In this document: piece by piece, positions 9,341-18,694 of the stretch
Layout: each line of letters opens with the position of its first letter
How positions within the stretch are numbered: the stretch's first letter is position 1
Assembly (NCBI GenBank): GCA_032718475.1
Contig: JAUCBJ010008994.1
Span: 1-32,082 of the forward strand
Origin: Nemertoderma westbladi
Taxonomy: Eukaryota; Xenacoelomorpha; Nemertodermatida; Nemertodermatidae
Length of the DNA: 32,082 nucleotides
Direction of reading: 5' to 3'
Made by a program: the position numbers and the translations under genes
The notes under the pieces: generated by a model
Told to the model about the DNA's origin: nothing
The model's database searches: none
The model's input: only the letters and a program-made list of their open reading frames with translations

Positions 9341-9627
9341 CAAGCCGCGAAGTGAGAATAAGGTATTTATAATATTATTTTTAATTTGATTATTCTAACT
9401 AACTAATAACTCAGTTATTTCGTGATTTGATGAAAAAATAGGGCGAGCCATGAAGCGAGCGAAGCCTTAGAATATGGGTACCATTAACGAGTTGTGGGGC
9501 GAGTTTGATCGATTATTCTTGGTGGGCATACATACATTGATTGGGTACCACACCCGTGTATAGAGAACTATCCGAACTTCCAGGGGGTATGCACCTGGCT
9601 ATAGCACGCTAACCTATTGTCCTGAAC

Positions 9628-9644
9628 CTTCGTGCAGCACGAAG
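9628..9644. repeat. 17-bp hairpin motif, copy 2
   Basis: CTTCGTGCAGCACGAAG is followed by TAAGCAAAGCCTTTAGCATG. It has the same position relative to the small ORF as the copies at 4366 and 25920. Confidence 0.8.
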
Positions 9645-9733
9645 TAAGCAAAGCCTTTAGCATGTATAGGAACTATTGTTGAATTTGTTGATTATTATTG
9701 TTATTATAATAATTGTCGAAATTCTTACTTACA

Positions 9734-9978
9734 TTAATTTTCGGTAGGTGGCGGTGTGTGAGTTTCACCAACCATCCGCGGCGGACATATGCACATCGGC
9801 CGCCGACCAGCGAATGGGCCATCTTTACGCAGCCCGGCTACATCTGCGAGTGCGTCGCCCGCACCCTATCTGCCCACAAATCTCTAAATAGTTTATATAG
9901 TCTCCATCTTGTAAATGTTAATTCGTGATGCACGAAAGGTTGCACAACTAACGTTGGTTTCTTACCGCCTTCTGCCAT
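9734..9978 (-). pseudogene. Small conserved ORF (MAEGG...CxCPP), broken copy M
   Basis: It starts at 9978 with MAEGGKKPTLVVQPFVHH, as in copy D. It keeps WADRVRA and then meets a premature TAG after HSQM. The downstream part keeps the family tail in a different frame (RPMCICPPRMVGETHTPPP) and ends at the TAA at 9734-9736. The product is unknown. The 17-bp hairpin motif lies about 90 bp beyond the stop, as in C and D. Confidence 0.65.
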
Positions 9979-10193
9979 TGAAATTGAAATTAAGAAATTA
10001 AGAATAATATTATAATTTAAATAATAAAGTGATGTCGGTATCGCTATTCCCGATGTTAATATAGTAAACTATTATAACAGAACTAGCTAATTTTGGTAAG
10101 GCTAATTATCTATGCTTCGTATCTAAGTAGTAAGAGTATGCCATCCTCTGCGACAGTTAGACCTACTTCGCACCTTGGGTGTTAAGTAGGTCA

Positions 10194-10210
10194 TTAACCC
10201 TTTAATACCC
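10194..10210 (+). repeat. piggyBac left end: TTAA target plus terminal inverted repeat
   Basis: TTAA at 10194-10197 is followed by CCCTTTAATACCC. This matches the reverse complement of the right end (CCCTTTAATGCCC) at 12 of 13 positions. Confidence 0.9.
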
Positions 10211-10330
10211 GAATTAAGTATTTATGATGGAAAAAATATTTTCATGCATAATTGTCATGTATAGGGCCCATTTGGGATAATAAAAAAAAAAATTAAAAAA
10301 TTCACCCACGGGTTTTACGTATAGAGGGTC

Positions 10331-10346
10331 GTTGTTCCTGAACAAC
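10331..10346. repeat. Subterminal palindrome of piggyBac, left
   Basis: GTTGTTC, two bases, GAACAAC. The same palindrome type recurs near the right end, 12781-12796 and 13131-13146. Confidence 0.7.
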
Positions 10347-10612
10347 ATTGGGTATTTGTGGTATAAATCACGCCCTAGATTATTGGTATAAATAACACCC
10401 TAGATTATCTCATAAGTGTCAATGATTTTTTAGTTATATGATATCAAGACTTGATCGAATCGTGTCCACCTTGTCGATGCAAGTACCAGTCTGTCTCAGT
10501 CTCATGTTCATTTCTTGTCAGTTCGTCTGTCTGTCAAAAAAGTATTATTAGAAAATACAGTATATTGACTGTGATTTATTTAATTGAATAAAACATTTAT
10601 CAAAAATAGTTT

Positions 10613-12562
10613 TCATTTCCGATGGTGAAACAGATAAAAACAGTTTTTGTTTTTTACAATGCACAATAGAACTCCGCACTTTGTACATTGCCAATGCGAA
10701 TAACCGTTAACACAATAGCGACATCGACCTTGATTCGTCATAAATTTAGGGAAGTGGTCTGTCAGATCATACCGAACATCGTTAACTGGGATTGGAACAG
10801 TAGATTTGGATTTCTTGGGTGGAATGGTAATGGGTTCATTGGTAGAGATAGATGGGCGGCCTCGCTTCGAAGTACATGTTGCCTTTCCAGACTTCATTAA
10901 ACTATGGGCTATAATAGTTTGGAAACGAATTAGTGCTAACTGCTTCTTCTTGACAATAGAGAGTTGATTACAGTGACGGCGATAGAGCAACCATCCATTG
11001 GTCACCGAAATTCCAATCAAATAATGTACGATTGGCATATACCACTTTCTACGTTTCAGCTGTATACGGTATAAAGAAAGTAACATATCGCACAAATCCA
11101 CCCCTCCCATACACAAATTGTATTCCTCTACCATGCGAGGTCTATCAATACTAATATATTTCTTATCTGTCGCTGACCATCTATTGGCTGGTGTACCCAA
11201 GTCATGTCCAATGTAACTAGATACCAGCTGAACGACACCATTATCTAACCACTTCACAAGCGTCACCTTTCTATTCACTTCTACTCTCCAATCTAGAGCA
11301 CCTCTTCCTTGCTTCCTCATTTCCTTCTCAGTTAAAAGAAGTTTGTTCGCACCCCGTAACCGATTACTACGAATGGTACCAATTGACCAGATACCCCTAT
11401 CGATAAGATATTTAACTAAATCGATGGACGTAAACAAATTATCGAAATATACCTTATGCCCCAGTCCACGTTGTAACGTCTTAGTTAATCTGACCACTAC
11501 ATTCCCACCACTACCCAATCCAACAATTTCATCCTGGTCCGTGCATTTCCCACAGTATATTTCGAAATCGTATATCAACCCACTGACTCCACAGCGAGCC
11601 CAAACCTTAAAACCCCACTTGATCGGTTTCTTGGGCATGTATTGGCGCATGCCCACTTTTGCCCGCGTTTTCGATGGGATCATCTGTTCGTCCACAGAAT
11701 GTCTCTCTTCAGCAGAAACACTTCTGCACATCTCTCGCACAGAATCAAGCATTGGTCTAACTTTATATAATTTATCTGAATGAGGATCACCAGCTGGTGG
11801 TTCCATTGTGATATCATTGCAGTGAAAATATCTCTTAATAGTTTCAAACCGTAGTCGACTCATAGTATCCGCTATTGCAGAGACGCGAGTTTCATAAGCC
11901 CAATACATTCGATATTGAGGATATTTAATTACACCCATTAGAATTAAAATTCCGAGAAATTGATCAATTTCATTCTCAGAAACATTTATACACTTTGACG
12001 TTTTCGTTTGGACTGTCGAATATAAATTGGTCTGCTCTGCTAAATGCTTAACGAGTGACTCACGAAAGAAATATCTAAAGTATTCCAGTGGCTCATTTGG
12101 TTCAGGAGGTGGATTAGGAAACGCATCCCCAATAAACTCACTGTCTACAGGTTCACTATCCTGCTTTCGCCACCTGTAACTACTATCCTGTATCTCTTCA
12201 TTCGATTTGGAAGCTATATCATCAAGAGCTGCGGCGAGATCGACTATATCATCTGCAGAAATCTCATCCGTAATATCACCACCACCATCAACATTAATAT
12301 CAAACTGTGTTACATCTTCCAATTCATCGTCATCTTCACTCTCAGACCCACTTTTGTTCCCCCCAGGTAACTCCACGCCGACTATCTCATCTTCTTCCAC
12401 CATACCACGGGTTTCGTCAAACCGAACACGACTTCGTTTATAAAATCTACCAGAAGGAATTGATAGTGAATTCTCTGCACTATCACTATCAGCAATATCT
12501 AATCGATTTACTGTTCTCAGGTCTGATAACATTAGCGAGAGGTTAGGGTTAAATCGACTCAT
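10613..12562 (-). CDS. piggyBac transposase (DDE_Tnp_1_7 family)
   Basis: The ATG at 12562 (MSRFNPNLSLMLSD) gives 649 residues. An upstream in-frame ATG at 12640 would add 26 mostly hydrophobic residues and looks like leader sequence. An acidic N-terminal region (about 60-150) precedes the RNase-H-like catalytic domain. Likely catalytic aspartates are D291 (SVDEQMIPSK), D374 (VYFDNLF) and D489 (GGVDLCD), the order and approximate spacing of the piggyBac DDD triad. The C-terminus is a cysteine-rich finger (CRYC, HWQCTKC, CIVKNKNC) that binds transposon ends in this family. The protein excises the element precisely from TTAA sites. No frameshift or stop is seen. Confidence 0.95.
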   Translation of the reverse strand: MSRFNPNLSLMLSDLRTVNRLDIADSDSAENSLSIPSGRFYKRSRVRFDETRGMVEEDEIVGVELPGGNKSGSESEDDDELEDVTQFDINVDGGGDITDEISADDIVDLAAALDDIASKSNEEIQDSSYRWRKQDSEPVDSEFIGDAFPNPPPEPNEPLEYFRYFFRESLVKHLAEQTNLYSTVQTKTSKCINVSENEIDQFLGILILMGVIKYPQYRMYWAYETRVSAIADTMSRLRFETIKRYFHCNDITMEPPAGDPHSDKLYKVRPMLDSVREMCRSVSAEERHSVDEQMIPSKTRAKVGMRQYMPKKPIKWGFKVWARCGVSGLIYDFEIYCGKCTDQDEIVGLGSGGNVVVRLTKTLQRGLGHKVYFDNLFTSIDLVKYLIDRGIWSIGTIRSNRLRGANKLLLTEKEMRKQGRGALDWRVEVNRKVTLVKWLDNGVVQLVSSYIGHDLGTPANRWSATDKKYISIDRPRMVEEYNLCMGGVDLCDMLLSLYRIQLKRRKWYMPIVHYLIGISVTNGWLLYRRHCNQLSIVKKKQLALIRFQTIIAHSLMKSGKATCTSKRGRPSISTNEPITIPPKKSKSTVPIPVNDVRYDLTDHFPKFMTNQGRCRYCVNGYSHWQCTKCGVLLCIVKNKNCFYLFHHRK

Positions 12563-12780
12563 ACTGTATCTCTTCAGTATAAAAATTAGAAAGTCAAAAT
12601 AAAGTGAAACAACATGAGTAAGAGGCAGACAGACAGACAAATAGACTTTTGAGAAGATAAATTTTAATTTATAATAATATATTTGACCTGAGATACAACT
12701 CTACAGTGTCCAATTACTAAGGCTGCTTTTTACATGGTGTTATAGGTAATGTCCCAAATTTACTTCCATGAATGACCAAT

Positions 12781-12796
12781 GTTGTTCTGTAACAAC
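12781..12796. repeat. Subterminal palindrome of piggyBac, right inner
   Basis: GTTGTTCTGTAACAAC. Another, GTTGTTTACAAACAAC, lies at 13131-13146 close to the right terminal repeat. Confidence 0.65.
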
Positions 12797-13148
12797 ATGT
12801 AGAAAACAATGCACCACACCCCCCTAAACATACATTCTGCTATGGGGTAACGATTAGTAGGTAGTTAACACGTTATAGGCTATCTGCATATTTTTCGTAG
12901 CTCTTATTATGTTGAAAACAACATACGTTATGGCCTAGAAAGAAGCGCTCTAACGTATAGTGGTACCTGATTCGCTATTTCATCTTTAAAGTCGATCTAT
13001 GGCTATCGGCTTCGTATTGACTCTGTCAGATCAGGTTTAATTACAAACTACAATCATTATGCTATTTATAGCACCCAATCACAAAACAGGAAATTGAATT
13101 TTGTTCATGAGGGAACCAATTATATTTATGTTGTTTACAAACAACAGT

Positions 13149-13165
13149 GGGCATTAAAGGGTTAA
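13149..13165 (-). repeat. piggyBac right end: terminal inverted repeat plus TTAA
   Basis: GGGCATTAAAGGG is followed by TTAA at 13162-13165. It is the inverted match of the left end at 10198. Confidence 0.9.
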
Positions 13166-13214
13166 TTAATTAAACAATTAATTAATTGGTCGATTAAACA
13201 ATTAATTAATTGTA

Positions 13215-13335
13215 TTATTTGTATCAAATAATGTTGCCAAAGGCAATTTAATTTGACACAAATCAATCAGATAGGGGACGGGCGATGAATAGATTGTACT
13301 ACAGTAGATAAAATATACAATACAATAGACACTGT
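13215..13335. repeat. ~120-bp direct repeat, copy 1 (partner 13600-13715)
   Basis: TATCAAATAATGTTGCCAAAGG through GATGAATAGATTGTACTACAG to an ATACAATA-rich end recurs at 13600-13715 with few changes. It has no coding potential. Copy 1 starts about 50 bp right of the piggyBac target site. Confidence 0.8.
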
Positions 13336-13532
13336 ACAATACAATATACAGTACATTTGTATTATTTTTGTCGTACAATAGAAGGTAAATGTAGAATGAA
13401 ATATAAAGATGCGAACGGGGCCCAAAACATAAATTACCCTTTCAAGAAAATAAAATGGGCCAGTTTGGTCCTGGTTCAATCCCTCAATAATCTGCGGCTG
13501 TTTGGGCTCTTATTAGACGTAGCATGACTAAC

Positions 13533-13597
13533 CCCATCGAATCCTATGTTGAGTTATACTGTATACCAACGTGGGGCTGCCACAAAGTTTAAATTAT
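13533..13597. repeat. 65-bp direct repeat, copy 1 (partner 14791-14857)
   Basis: CCCCAT(C/T)GAATCCTATGTTG to CAAAGTTTAAATTATTTAAA is repeated almost perfectly at 14791-14857. The pair brackets the RTE-like fragment and the CHHC gene. Confidence 0.85.
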
Positions 13598-13599
13598 TT

Positions 13600-13715
13600 A
13601 AAGTATCAAATAATGTTGCCAAAGGCAATTTAATTTGACATAAATCAATCAGGTAGGGACGTGAGATGAATAGATTGTACTACAGTTGATGAAATATACA
13701 ATACAATAGGAACAA
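13600..13715. repeat. ~120-bp direct repeat, copy 2
   Basis: Partner of 13215-13335, directly abutting copy 1 of the 65-bp repeat. Confidence 0.8.
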
Positions 13716-13768
13716 TAATACAATATACATGGCTGCACCAATTATTAGTCGCCAAGTACATACAATTT

Positions 13769-14125
13769 ATACACCGAATTGATGGTTGCTACACAAGACT
13801 ACTAAGGGCAGCCCTAAACATCAGCTGGAGACAACACATGACAAACGCCGAGCTTTATGGTACAATACCACCTGTATCAACCACCCTCCGTGAACGCAGA
13901 TTAACATTCAGTGGGCACTGCTGGCGAAGTAAAGACGAGGTCATACCAGATCTACTTCTCTGGCAACCAACTCATGGAAAGCGTAGTCGTGGACGACCTG
14001 CCATAACATATATAGATCAACTTGAAAGGGATACTGAACTTGGGAGAAACGAAATTGCGACAACTATGGAGAATCGGGAAGCCTGGAAGGATCTCATTTC
14101 CACTGTCCGAGTTCGCTCGACCTAG
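13769..14125 (+). pseudogene. 3' end of an RTE-like LINE ORF
   Basis: The open frame reads RIDGCYTRLLRAALNISWR, then TNAELYGTIPPVS, LRERRLTFSGHCWRS and GKRSRGRPAITYIDQL, then REAWKDLIS and a stop. This is the familiar C-terminal tail of RTE/Jockey-type endonuclease-reverse transcriptases. Endonuclease and RT domains are absent, so it is a 5'-truncated insertion. A short TAG microsatellite after the stop (14124-14137) could be the 3' tail. It is transcribed opposite to the neighbouring CHHC gene. Confidence 0.8.
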
Positions 14126-14293
14126 TAGTAGTAGTATACACCAATAATAATTACATAACAATTTATACTACTCTCATAATTAACTCGCAATAGTAACGGG
14201 AAAAAATAGTTTATTTTCTGGTTTGCGTAATGACTGATTAGTGAATTTCGGTGTCTAAACCTTCATGAGTTTAGGGTGCGGAGAATCGCATCA

Positions 14294-14602
14294 TCACCAA
14301 GACGACTCTTGGTATGTTTGCACGTCAATCCCACACCTCTTCTCCCCACGCCGCCGGACATTTAATCTCTTCTCCACTTTTTTCACTTCTTTTGATTTCT
14401 CGAAAATGGAGCTCCTATTCCTATATTCACAAAATTTTAAATGATGTTCCCTTTCGGCTTCTCTGAAGCTATGTGCAATTTCAAATGGGCACTGTACCAT
14501 TTTTTGGCCAGGAAAGTTCTTCCGACACTTTCTTATGTGTTTTACATATTTTTCCGAAAGAATCCTATGCGTGGCATCGTATGGGCAAATAAAATACTCC
14601 AT
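14294..14602 (-). CDS. GTSF1-like double CHHC zinc-finger protein (copy F)
   Basis: The ATG at 14602 starts MEYFICPYDATHRI. Finger 1 uses C6, H12, H22 and C26; finger 2 uses C38, H44, H54 and C58. Both are exactly C-x5-H-x9-H-x3-C, the U11-48K/TRM13/GTSF1 CHHC type that binds RNA. Two fingers in this spacing with RKC-RKN-P between them is the GTSF1/Asterix layout, a PIWI cofactor in the piRNA pathway. The annotated frame ends in a basic tail. A second frame overlapping it reads AAWGEEVWD and stops at 14325-14327, like the tails of the other copies, so a small indel near 14357 seems to have changed the natural C-terminus. No capsid or protease gene is adjacent. Host domestication or a stray fragment are both possible. 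Confidence 0.8.
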   Translation of the reverse strand: MEYFICPYDATHRILSEKYVKHIRKCRKNFPGQKMVQCPFEIAHSFREAEREHHLKFCEYRNRSSIFEKSKEVKKVEKRLNVRRRGEKRCGIDVQTYQESSW

Positions 14603-14790
14603 AGTACCAAAAAGACAAATTTAGTAGGATTTACTTTAAAAAAAAAAACTTTGGAAAACTTCACTTTAACGTTTTTTAGAGATAATGATTTAACTTTACA
14701 TGGTTTTTATTTATATAGAAAGGACCACCTTAATATTTCAAATAGGACCATAGTTTTTGGCATGGCATGCGTGAAGGATTAAGCTAAGCA

Positions 14791-14857
14791 CCCCATTGAA
14801 TCCTATGTTGAGTTATACTGTATACCAACGTGGGGCTGCCACAAAGTTTAAATTATT
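14791..14857. repeat. 65-bp direct repeat, copy 2
   Basis: Partner of 13533-13597. It lies about 190 bp upstream of the CHHC start codon. Confidence 0.85.
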
Positions 14858-15565
14858 TAAACCTTCAGATTCATTATCATGTAGACCATTGTCAAATCGC
14901 CCAAGAAATTATAATAAACATCTGGTTTTGCAATAGATTGCATTCTTTCACATTGTGTTGTGAAGCAGCCTGCGCGCCTGACCGCACATAATTAAATAAG
15001 GCCCTCTTTTAATACATAAGTTATATACAGTTTATCTTAAATTTATTGAATTTGTTTTTATTTACAACCCTAATTGTTCTACTGTATTATAATTTATGTT
15101 TTATTATAACAAGCTATATCCTGTTAATCTTTATTAATTTTATTTGTACTGAGGTTTTCGTGGGCGCTGTTTCCAATGGTCCTACTCTCAAAACGATCTA
15201 ACCTACTGTATAATTAATTACTTAAGTCTGCGAGGTATGCGTAAGTAACAAACATCGTTTACCAGTTTTCCTTTAAAAACTATGAAGCTATATTGCTTAA
15301 GAGTTCTAAGGGGCGAGCCACGAGGTAAGATGTTTGAGACTTTTTTAGATATATTATTACTTAATTTTGACCCCCCAGTCGGTATCTATTACAATATAGG
15401 CTATATCTTTTTGCGGAGTCACATAGTAGTCTGAAGTTCCCTAGTCTGCCTCTAGAGGGCGAAATGTCTCAAAATGAAAACCATACAGTAGCTATGAATT
15501 GGTTACTAGGCAATAATACTACATTTTGTATAGTTAGGCTAATGCTGATCGAACGAAAACTGCCC
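14858..15565. other. No gene seen; AT-rich spacer
   Basis: No ORF, RNA gene or repeat is recognised except one GGGGCGAGCCACGAGG motif at about 15311, a stray member of the repeat family clustered near 9190-9450 and 25230-25740. Confidence 0.5.
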
Positions 15566-15640
15566 TGGTCCATGTGAGGATCGAACCCACGACCTACTGG
15601 AGATGTGAATTCAAAGCAACCACTACACCAAGGTGGAACA
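15566..15640 (-). tRNA. tRNA-like sequence (tRNA pseudogene or SINE head)
   Basis: On the minus strand a 75-nt segment has an A-box-like TGGTGTAGTGGTTG and a B-box GGGTTCGATCC with a plausible T stem (GTGGG/CTCAC). The acceptor ends (TGTTCCA/TGGACCA) pair with one mismatch. The middle does not form a convincing anticodon arm by eye, so a tRNA-derived SINE head or pseudogene is more likely than a working tRNA. Confidence 0.5.
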
Positions 15641-15709
15641 GTAACGTTCGAATTTGTTCGTTAACGTTCGAATTTGTAAGACTCTGATTTAAGAACCGAG
15701 GCACACCCC

Positions 15710-16424
15710 ACAACCACAGCCACAGCCACAGCCACAACCACAGCCACAGCCACAGCCACAGCCACAGCCACAGCCACAGCCACAGCCACAGCCACAGCCA
15801 CAGCCACAGCCACAGCCACAGCCACAGCCACAGCCACAGCCACAGCCACAGCCACAGCCACAGCCACAGCCACAGCCACAGCCACAGCCACAGCCACAGC
15901 CACAGCCACAGCCACAGCCACAGCCACAGCCACAGCCACAGCCACAGCCACAGCCACAGCCACAGCCACAGCCACAGCCACAGCCACAGCCACAGCCACA
16001 GCCACAGCCACAGCCACAGCCACAGCCACAGCCACAGCCACAGCCACAGCCACAGCCACAGCCACAGCCACAGCCACAGCCACAGCCACAGCCACAGCCA
16101 CAGCCACAGCCACAGCCACAGCCACAGCCACAGCCACAGCCACAGCCACAGTCACAGCCACAGCCACAGCCACAGCCACAGCCACAGCCACAGCCACATC
16201 CACAGCCACAGCCACAGCCACAGCCACAGCCACAGCCACAGCCACAGCCACAGCCACAGCCACAGCCACAGCCACAGCCACAGCCACAGCCACAGCCACA
16301 GCCACAGCCACAGCCCCAGCCGCAGCCGCAGCCGCAGCCGCAGCCGCAGCCACAGCCACAGCCACAGCCACAGCCACAGCCACAGCCACAGCCACAGCCT
16401 CAACCACAGCCACAGCCACAGCCA
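15710..16424 (+). repeat. (CCACAG)n hexanucleotide array, ~700 bp
   Basis: Roughly 118 units of CCACAG with few variants (one GTCACA, one CCACAT). A block of CCGCAG units lies at about 16314-16348. It opens long artificial reading frames of alternating Val-Ala or Leu-Trp. These have no coding support. Confidence 0.97.
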
Positions 16425-16722
16425 CTTCTCCAGCACACCACTTCTCCCCACAGGAGAATATTTGTTTATCTGTTGTCAAAATGTTTAACTAATTTGATGT
16501 TTTGGTTACTCATTCATTATGCATTTAAAATAGGATAAAGTTGACTTTATTTGTTTATTTAAGCATATTATTATGAAATTACATAATTAACCTTTTGCCT
16601 GCCACCCCTCGAAATTTTTTTAAAAATTATAACTTTATCATGTTTTTGACTTTAGATTCGTTGGGTATGATAGGATCAGAACGATTTTTTCAAAACTACC
16701 CACTCTTTGACTCAGGGAGTGT

Positions 16723-16742
16723 ATGTTCCCATATGGGAACAT
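16723..16742. repeat. 20-bp perfect palindrome, copy 1
   Basis: ATGTTCCCATATGGGAACAT, followed by TGGCCA. Identical copies lie at 18087-18106 (preceded by TGGCCA) and 18487-18506 (followed by TGGC). Confidence 0.95.
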
Positions 16743-16801
16743 TGGCCATTAAACAGACAAAGTAAATATTTATAACATTTTAAATAAACAGCATAGTTAT
16801 A

Positions 16802-17655
16802 TATTATGAGTAACTTAGTAGGTAAGTATGTAGTAGTGTGCTGTGCCTCGTACTTTAGAACTTACTTATTATGAGTAACTTAGTAGGTAAGTATGCAGTA
16901 GTGTGCTGTGCAGTTTACTTTAGAACTTACTTATTATGAGTAACTTAGTAGGTAAGTATGCAGTAGTGTGCTGTGTAGTTTACATTAGAACTTACTTATT
17001 ATGAGTAACTTAGTAGGTAAGTATGCAGTAGTGTGCTGTGTAGTTTACTTTAGAACTTACTTATTATGAGTAACTTAGTAGGTAAGTATGCAGTAGTGTG
17101 CTGTGTAGTTTACTTTAGAACTTACTTATTATGAGTAACTTAGTAGGTAAGTATGCAGTAGTGTGCTGTGTAGTGTACTTTAGAACTTGAACTTACTTAT
17201 TATGAGTAACTTAGTAGGTAAGTATGCAGTAGTGTGCTGTGTAGTGTACTTTAGAACTTACTTATTATGAGTAACTTAGTAGGTAAGTATGCAGTAGTGT
17301 GCTGTGTAGTGTACTTTAGAACTTGAACTTACTTATTATGAGTAACTTAGTAGGTAAGTATGCAGTAGTGTGATGTGTAGTGTACTTTAGAACTTGAACT
17401 AACTTATTATACTTATTATGAGTAACTTAGTAGGTAAGTATGCAGTAGTGTGCTGTGTAGTGTACTTTAGAACTTACTTATTATGAGTAACTTAGTAGGT
17501 AAGTATGCAGTAGTGTGCTGTGTAGTGTACTTTAGAACTTACTTATTATGAGCAACTTAGTAGGTAAGTATGCAGTAGTGTGCTTTGTAGTGTATTTTAG
17601 AACTTACTTTTTATGAGTAACTTAGTAGGTAAGTATGCAGAGGTGTGCTGTGTAG
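16802..17655 (+). repeat. 65-bp tandem satellite, ~13 copies
   Basis: The unit starts TATTATGAGTAACTTAGTAG and continues through GGTAAGTATGCAGTAGTGTG to TTTAGAACTTACT. Starts are at 16802, 16867, 16932, 16997, 17062, 17127, 17198, 17263, 17334, 17414, 17479, 17544 and 17609. Most steps are 65 bp, two are 71 and one is 80. The longer steps carry a TTGAAC insertion or a partial duplication. Divergence is low, pointing to recent expansion. Confidence 0.97.
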
Positions 17656-18086
17656 CAGTACTGTAGGTACTAGTGTACTGACTGCTGACTGGCCTGTCTT
17701 TGTAGCCTCAGACTGGCACCTGGTAGGCCAGTACAGCAGTAGGCAGTGTAGCTATACTATGATGTATGATGGCCTAGATGATTGTGACTGTGGACAACTG
17801 ATTGTGCATTGTACATTGTGCATTGTGTGTCTCCGTCTGTCTTTTACAGTTTTATACTGGAGCTCCGGTCCTCCGGTCTTATTTTTTGCCGGAGCCGGAC
17901 CGGAACCGGAGCACCATTTTCCGGGCCGGATCCGGACCGGAGCCAGAGCTCCGGTCTAACACTATGTAGAATGCAGAATTGATCAAGAATGCAGAAATAT
18001 GATACTACTTGTAGAATTATAGGGTTAGAAATACGTGCTGTACTCATTATGCAGCAATGGGCCTACTTAGGTCTCTCATTTGGCCA
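17656..18086. other. Spacer with a GC-rich CCGG-repeat cluster (17859-17956)
   Basis: No gene. The first part degenerates from the satellite. At 17859-17956 about 100 bp of dense CCGGA/TCCGG motifs contrasts with AT-rich flanks. GAGCTCCGGTC occurs at both ends of the cluster. Confidence 0.6.
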
Positions 18087-18106
18087 ATGTTCCCATATGG
18101 GAACAT
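18087..18106. repeat. 20-bp perfect palindrome, copy 2
   Basis: Identical to 16723-16742. Together with TGGCCA it forms an inverted match to that copy, bracketing the satellite. Confidence 0.95.
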
Positions 18107-18486
18107 GAGGTAAAAAGATGTGTACAGTATCTCATAAAATCATTGCACATTCATATATATTGTTTTTAAACAACAAATAAATTACTTGATTCAACATTTG
18201 ATGACTTTCTACTACAATAATTATATATATATATATTATATATATATATTATATTATATTATATATTCAATATATAATATATTATTTGTATATTTCATGC
18301 AAATAAATTATCCTGTTCAAAATTCATATTTTTGCATGAAAGTAGAGGTCCACTGTTCCGAAAATTTTGTCAATCATTGGTAAATTTTCAGTTAATCTGA
18401 CAAAACATATTTATTATGTTGTCCCATATGGCAAGTTAAGAAGAATATTATATATTATAGTACTTATTTTTTTTAGCAACAAGTAC

Positions 18487-18506
18487 ATGTTCCCATATGG
18501 GAACAT
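18487..18506. repeat. 20-bp perfect palindrome, copy 3
   Basis: Identical to copies 1 and 2, just inside the putative right end. About 18220-18290 between copies 2 and 3 is a TATA-type low-complexity run. Confidence 0.95.
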
Positions 18507-18694
18507 TGGCAGATAAAAGGTTTTAATACGACTGAATATAATAAATATTTCAAACATATACAATATTTCAGTTATAATTAATGTCTCGCATTAACTGTAC
18601 GACTGTTACTGTTCATAATCCTAGGTCAATATACAACAGTTGCTGGAGATATAACTTTTCCATTCCCTACTCTGATTTTCTGTCCATTTTCATT

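Larger units (their letters stand above)
8904..9733. other. Non-coding stretch with clustered GGGCGAGCC repeats (module M)
   Basis: No gene is supported. From about 9140 the sequence parallels 25460-26020 in copy D. It contains four GGGCGAGCC(A/G)(T/C)GAAG-type repeats (near 9186, 9253, 9341 and 9440), a 26-G run and a small hairpin. About 9450-9600 (GGGTACCATTAACGAGTTG and GATTGGGTACCACACCCGTG) is nearly identical to 25740-25870. Confidence 0.6.
10198..13161 (-). mobile_element. Complete piggyBac transposon, 2964 bp
   Basis: The element is bounded by TTAA on both sides and by 13-bp terminal inverted repeats (CCCTTTAATRCCC). It carries one uninterrupted transposase ORF on the minus strand. 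Subterminal palindromes of the form GTTGTT-n-AACAAC occur at 10331-10346, 12781-12796 and 13131-13146 and are candidate transposase-binding sites. The intact ORF and conserved ends suggest recent insertion and possible activity. The insertion lies just beyond module M. Confidence 0.93.
16591..18522. mobile_element. Putative non-autonomous piggyBac-like element carrying a satellite
   Basis: TTAA at 16587-16590 is followed by CCTTTTGCCTGCC. Near the right end the reverse complement reads AACCTTTTATCTGCC next to TTAA at 18523-18526. The ends match imperfectly, with a 2-base offset at the right, but both have the TTAA-CCTTT-TGCC form typical of piggyBac ends. Inside lie a 20-bp palindrome three times, a 65-bp satellite and a GC-rich cluster. 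No transposase ORF is present. The boundary call is an inference. Confidence 0.45.

Noticed and set aside
11343-11783. 146-codon plus-strand ORF within piggyBac
   Set aside because: Antisense shadow of the transposase catalytic domain.
14441-14782. 113-codon plus-strand ORF over the CHHC gene
   Set aside because: It is antisense to the zinc-finger codons and has no family resemblance.
15566-15640. Functional tRNA gene
   Set aside because: A and B boxes and acceptor pairing are present, but no convincing anticodon arm could be drawn.
15661-16479. Long Val-Ala and Leu-Trp repeat ORFs on the minus strand
   Set aside because: They are forced by the CCACAG hexanucleotide array, which lacks stops in several frames. 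No unique protein sequence is encoded.
15710-17655. CRISPR-like array
   Set aside because: Both arrays are head-to-tail tandem repeats without unique spacers, in eukaryotic DNA.
18186-18383. 65-codon plus-strand ORF
   Set aside because: Driven by a TATA low-complexity run (Tyr/Ile repeats).
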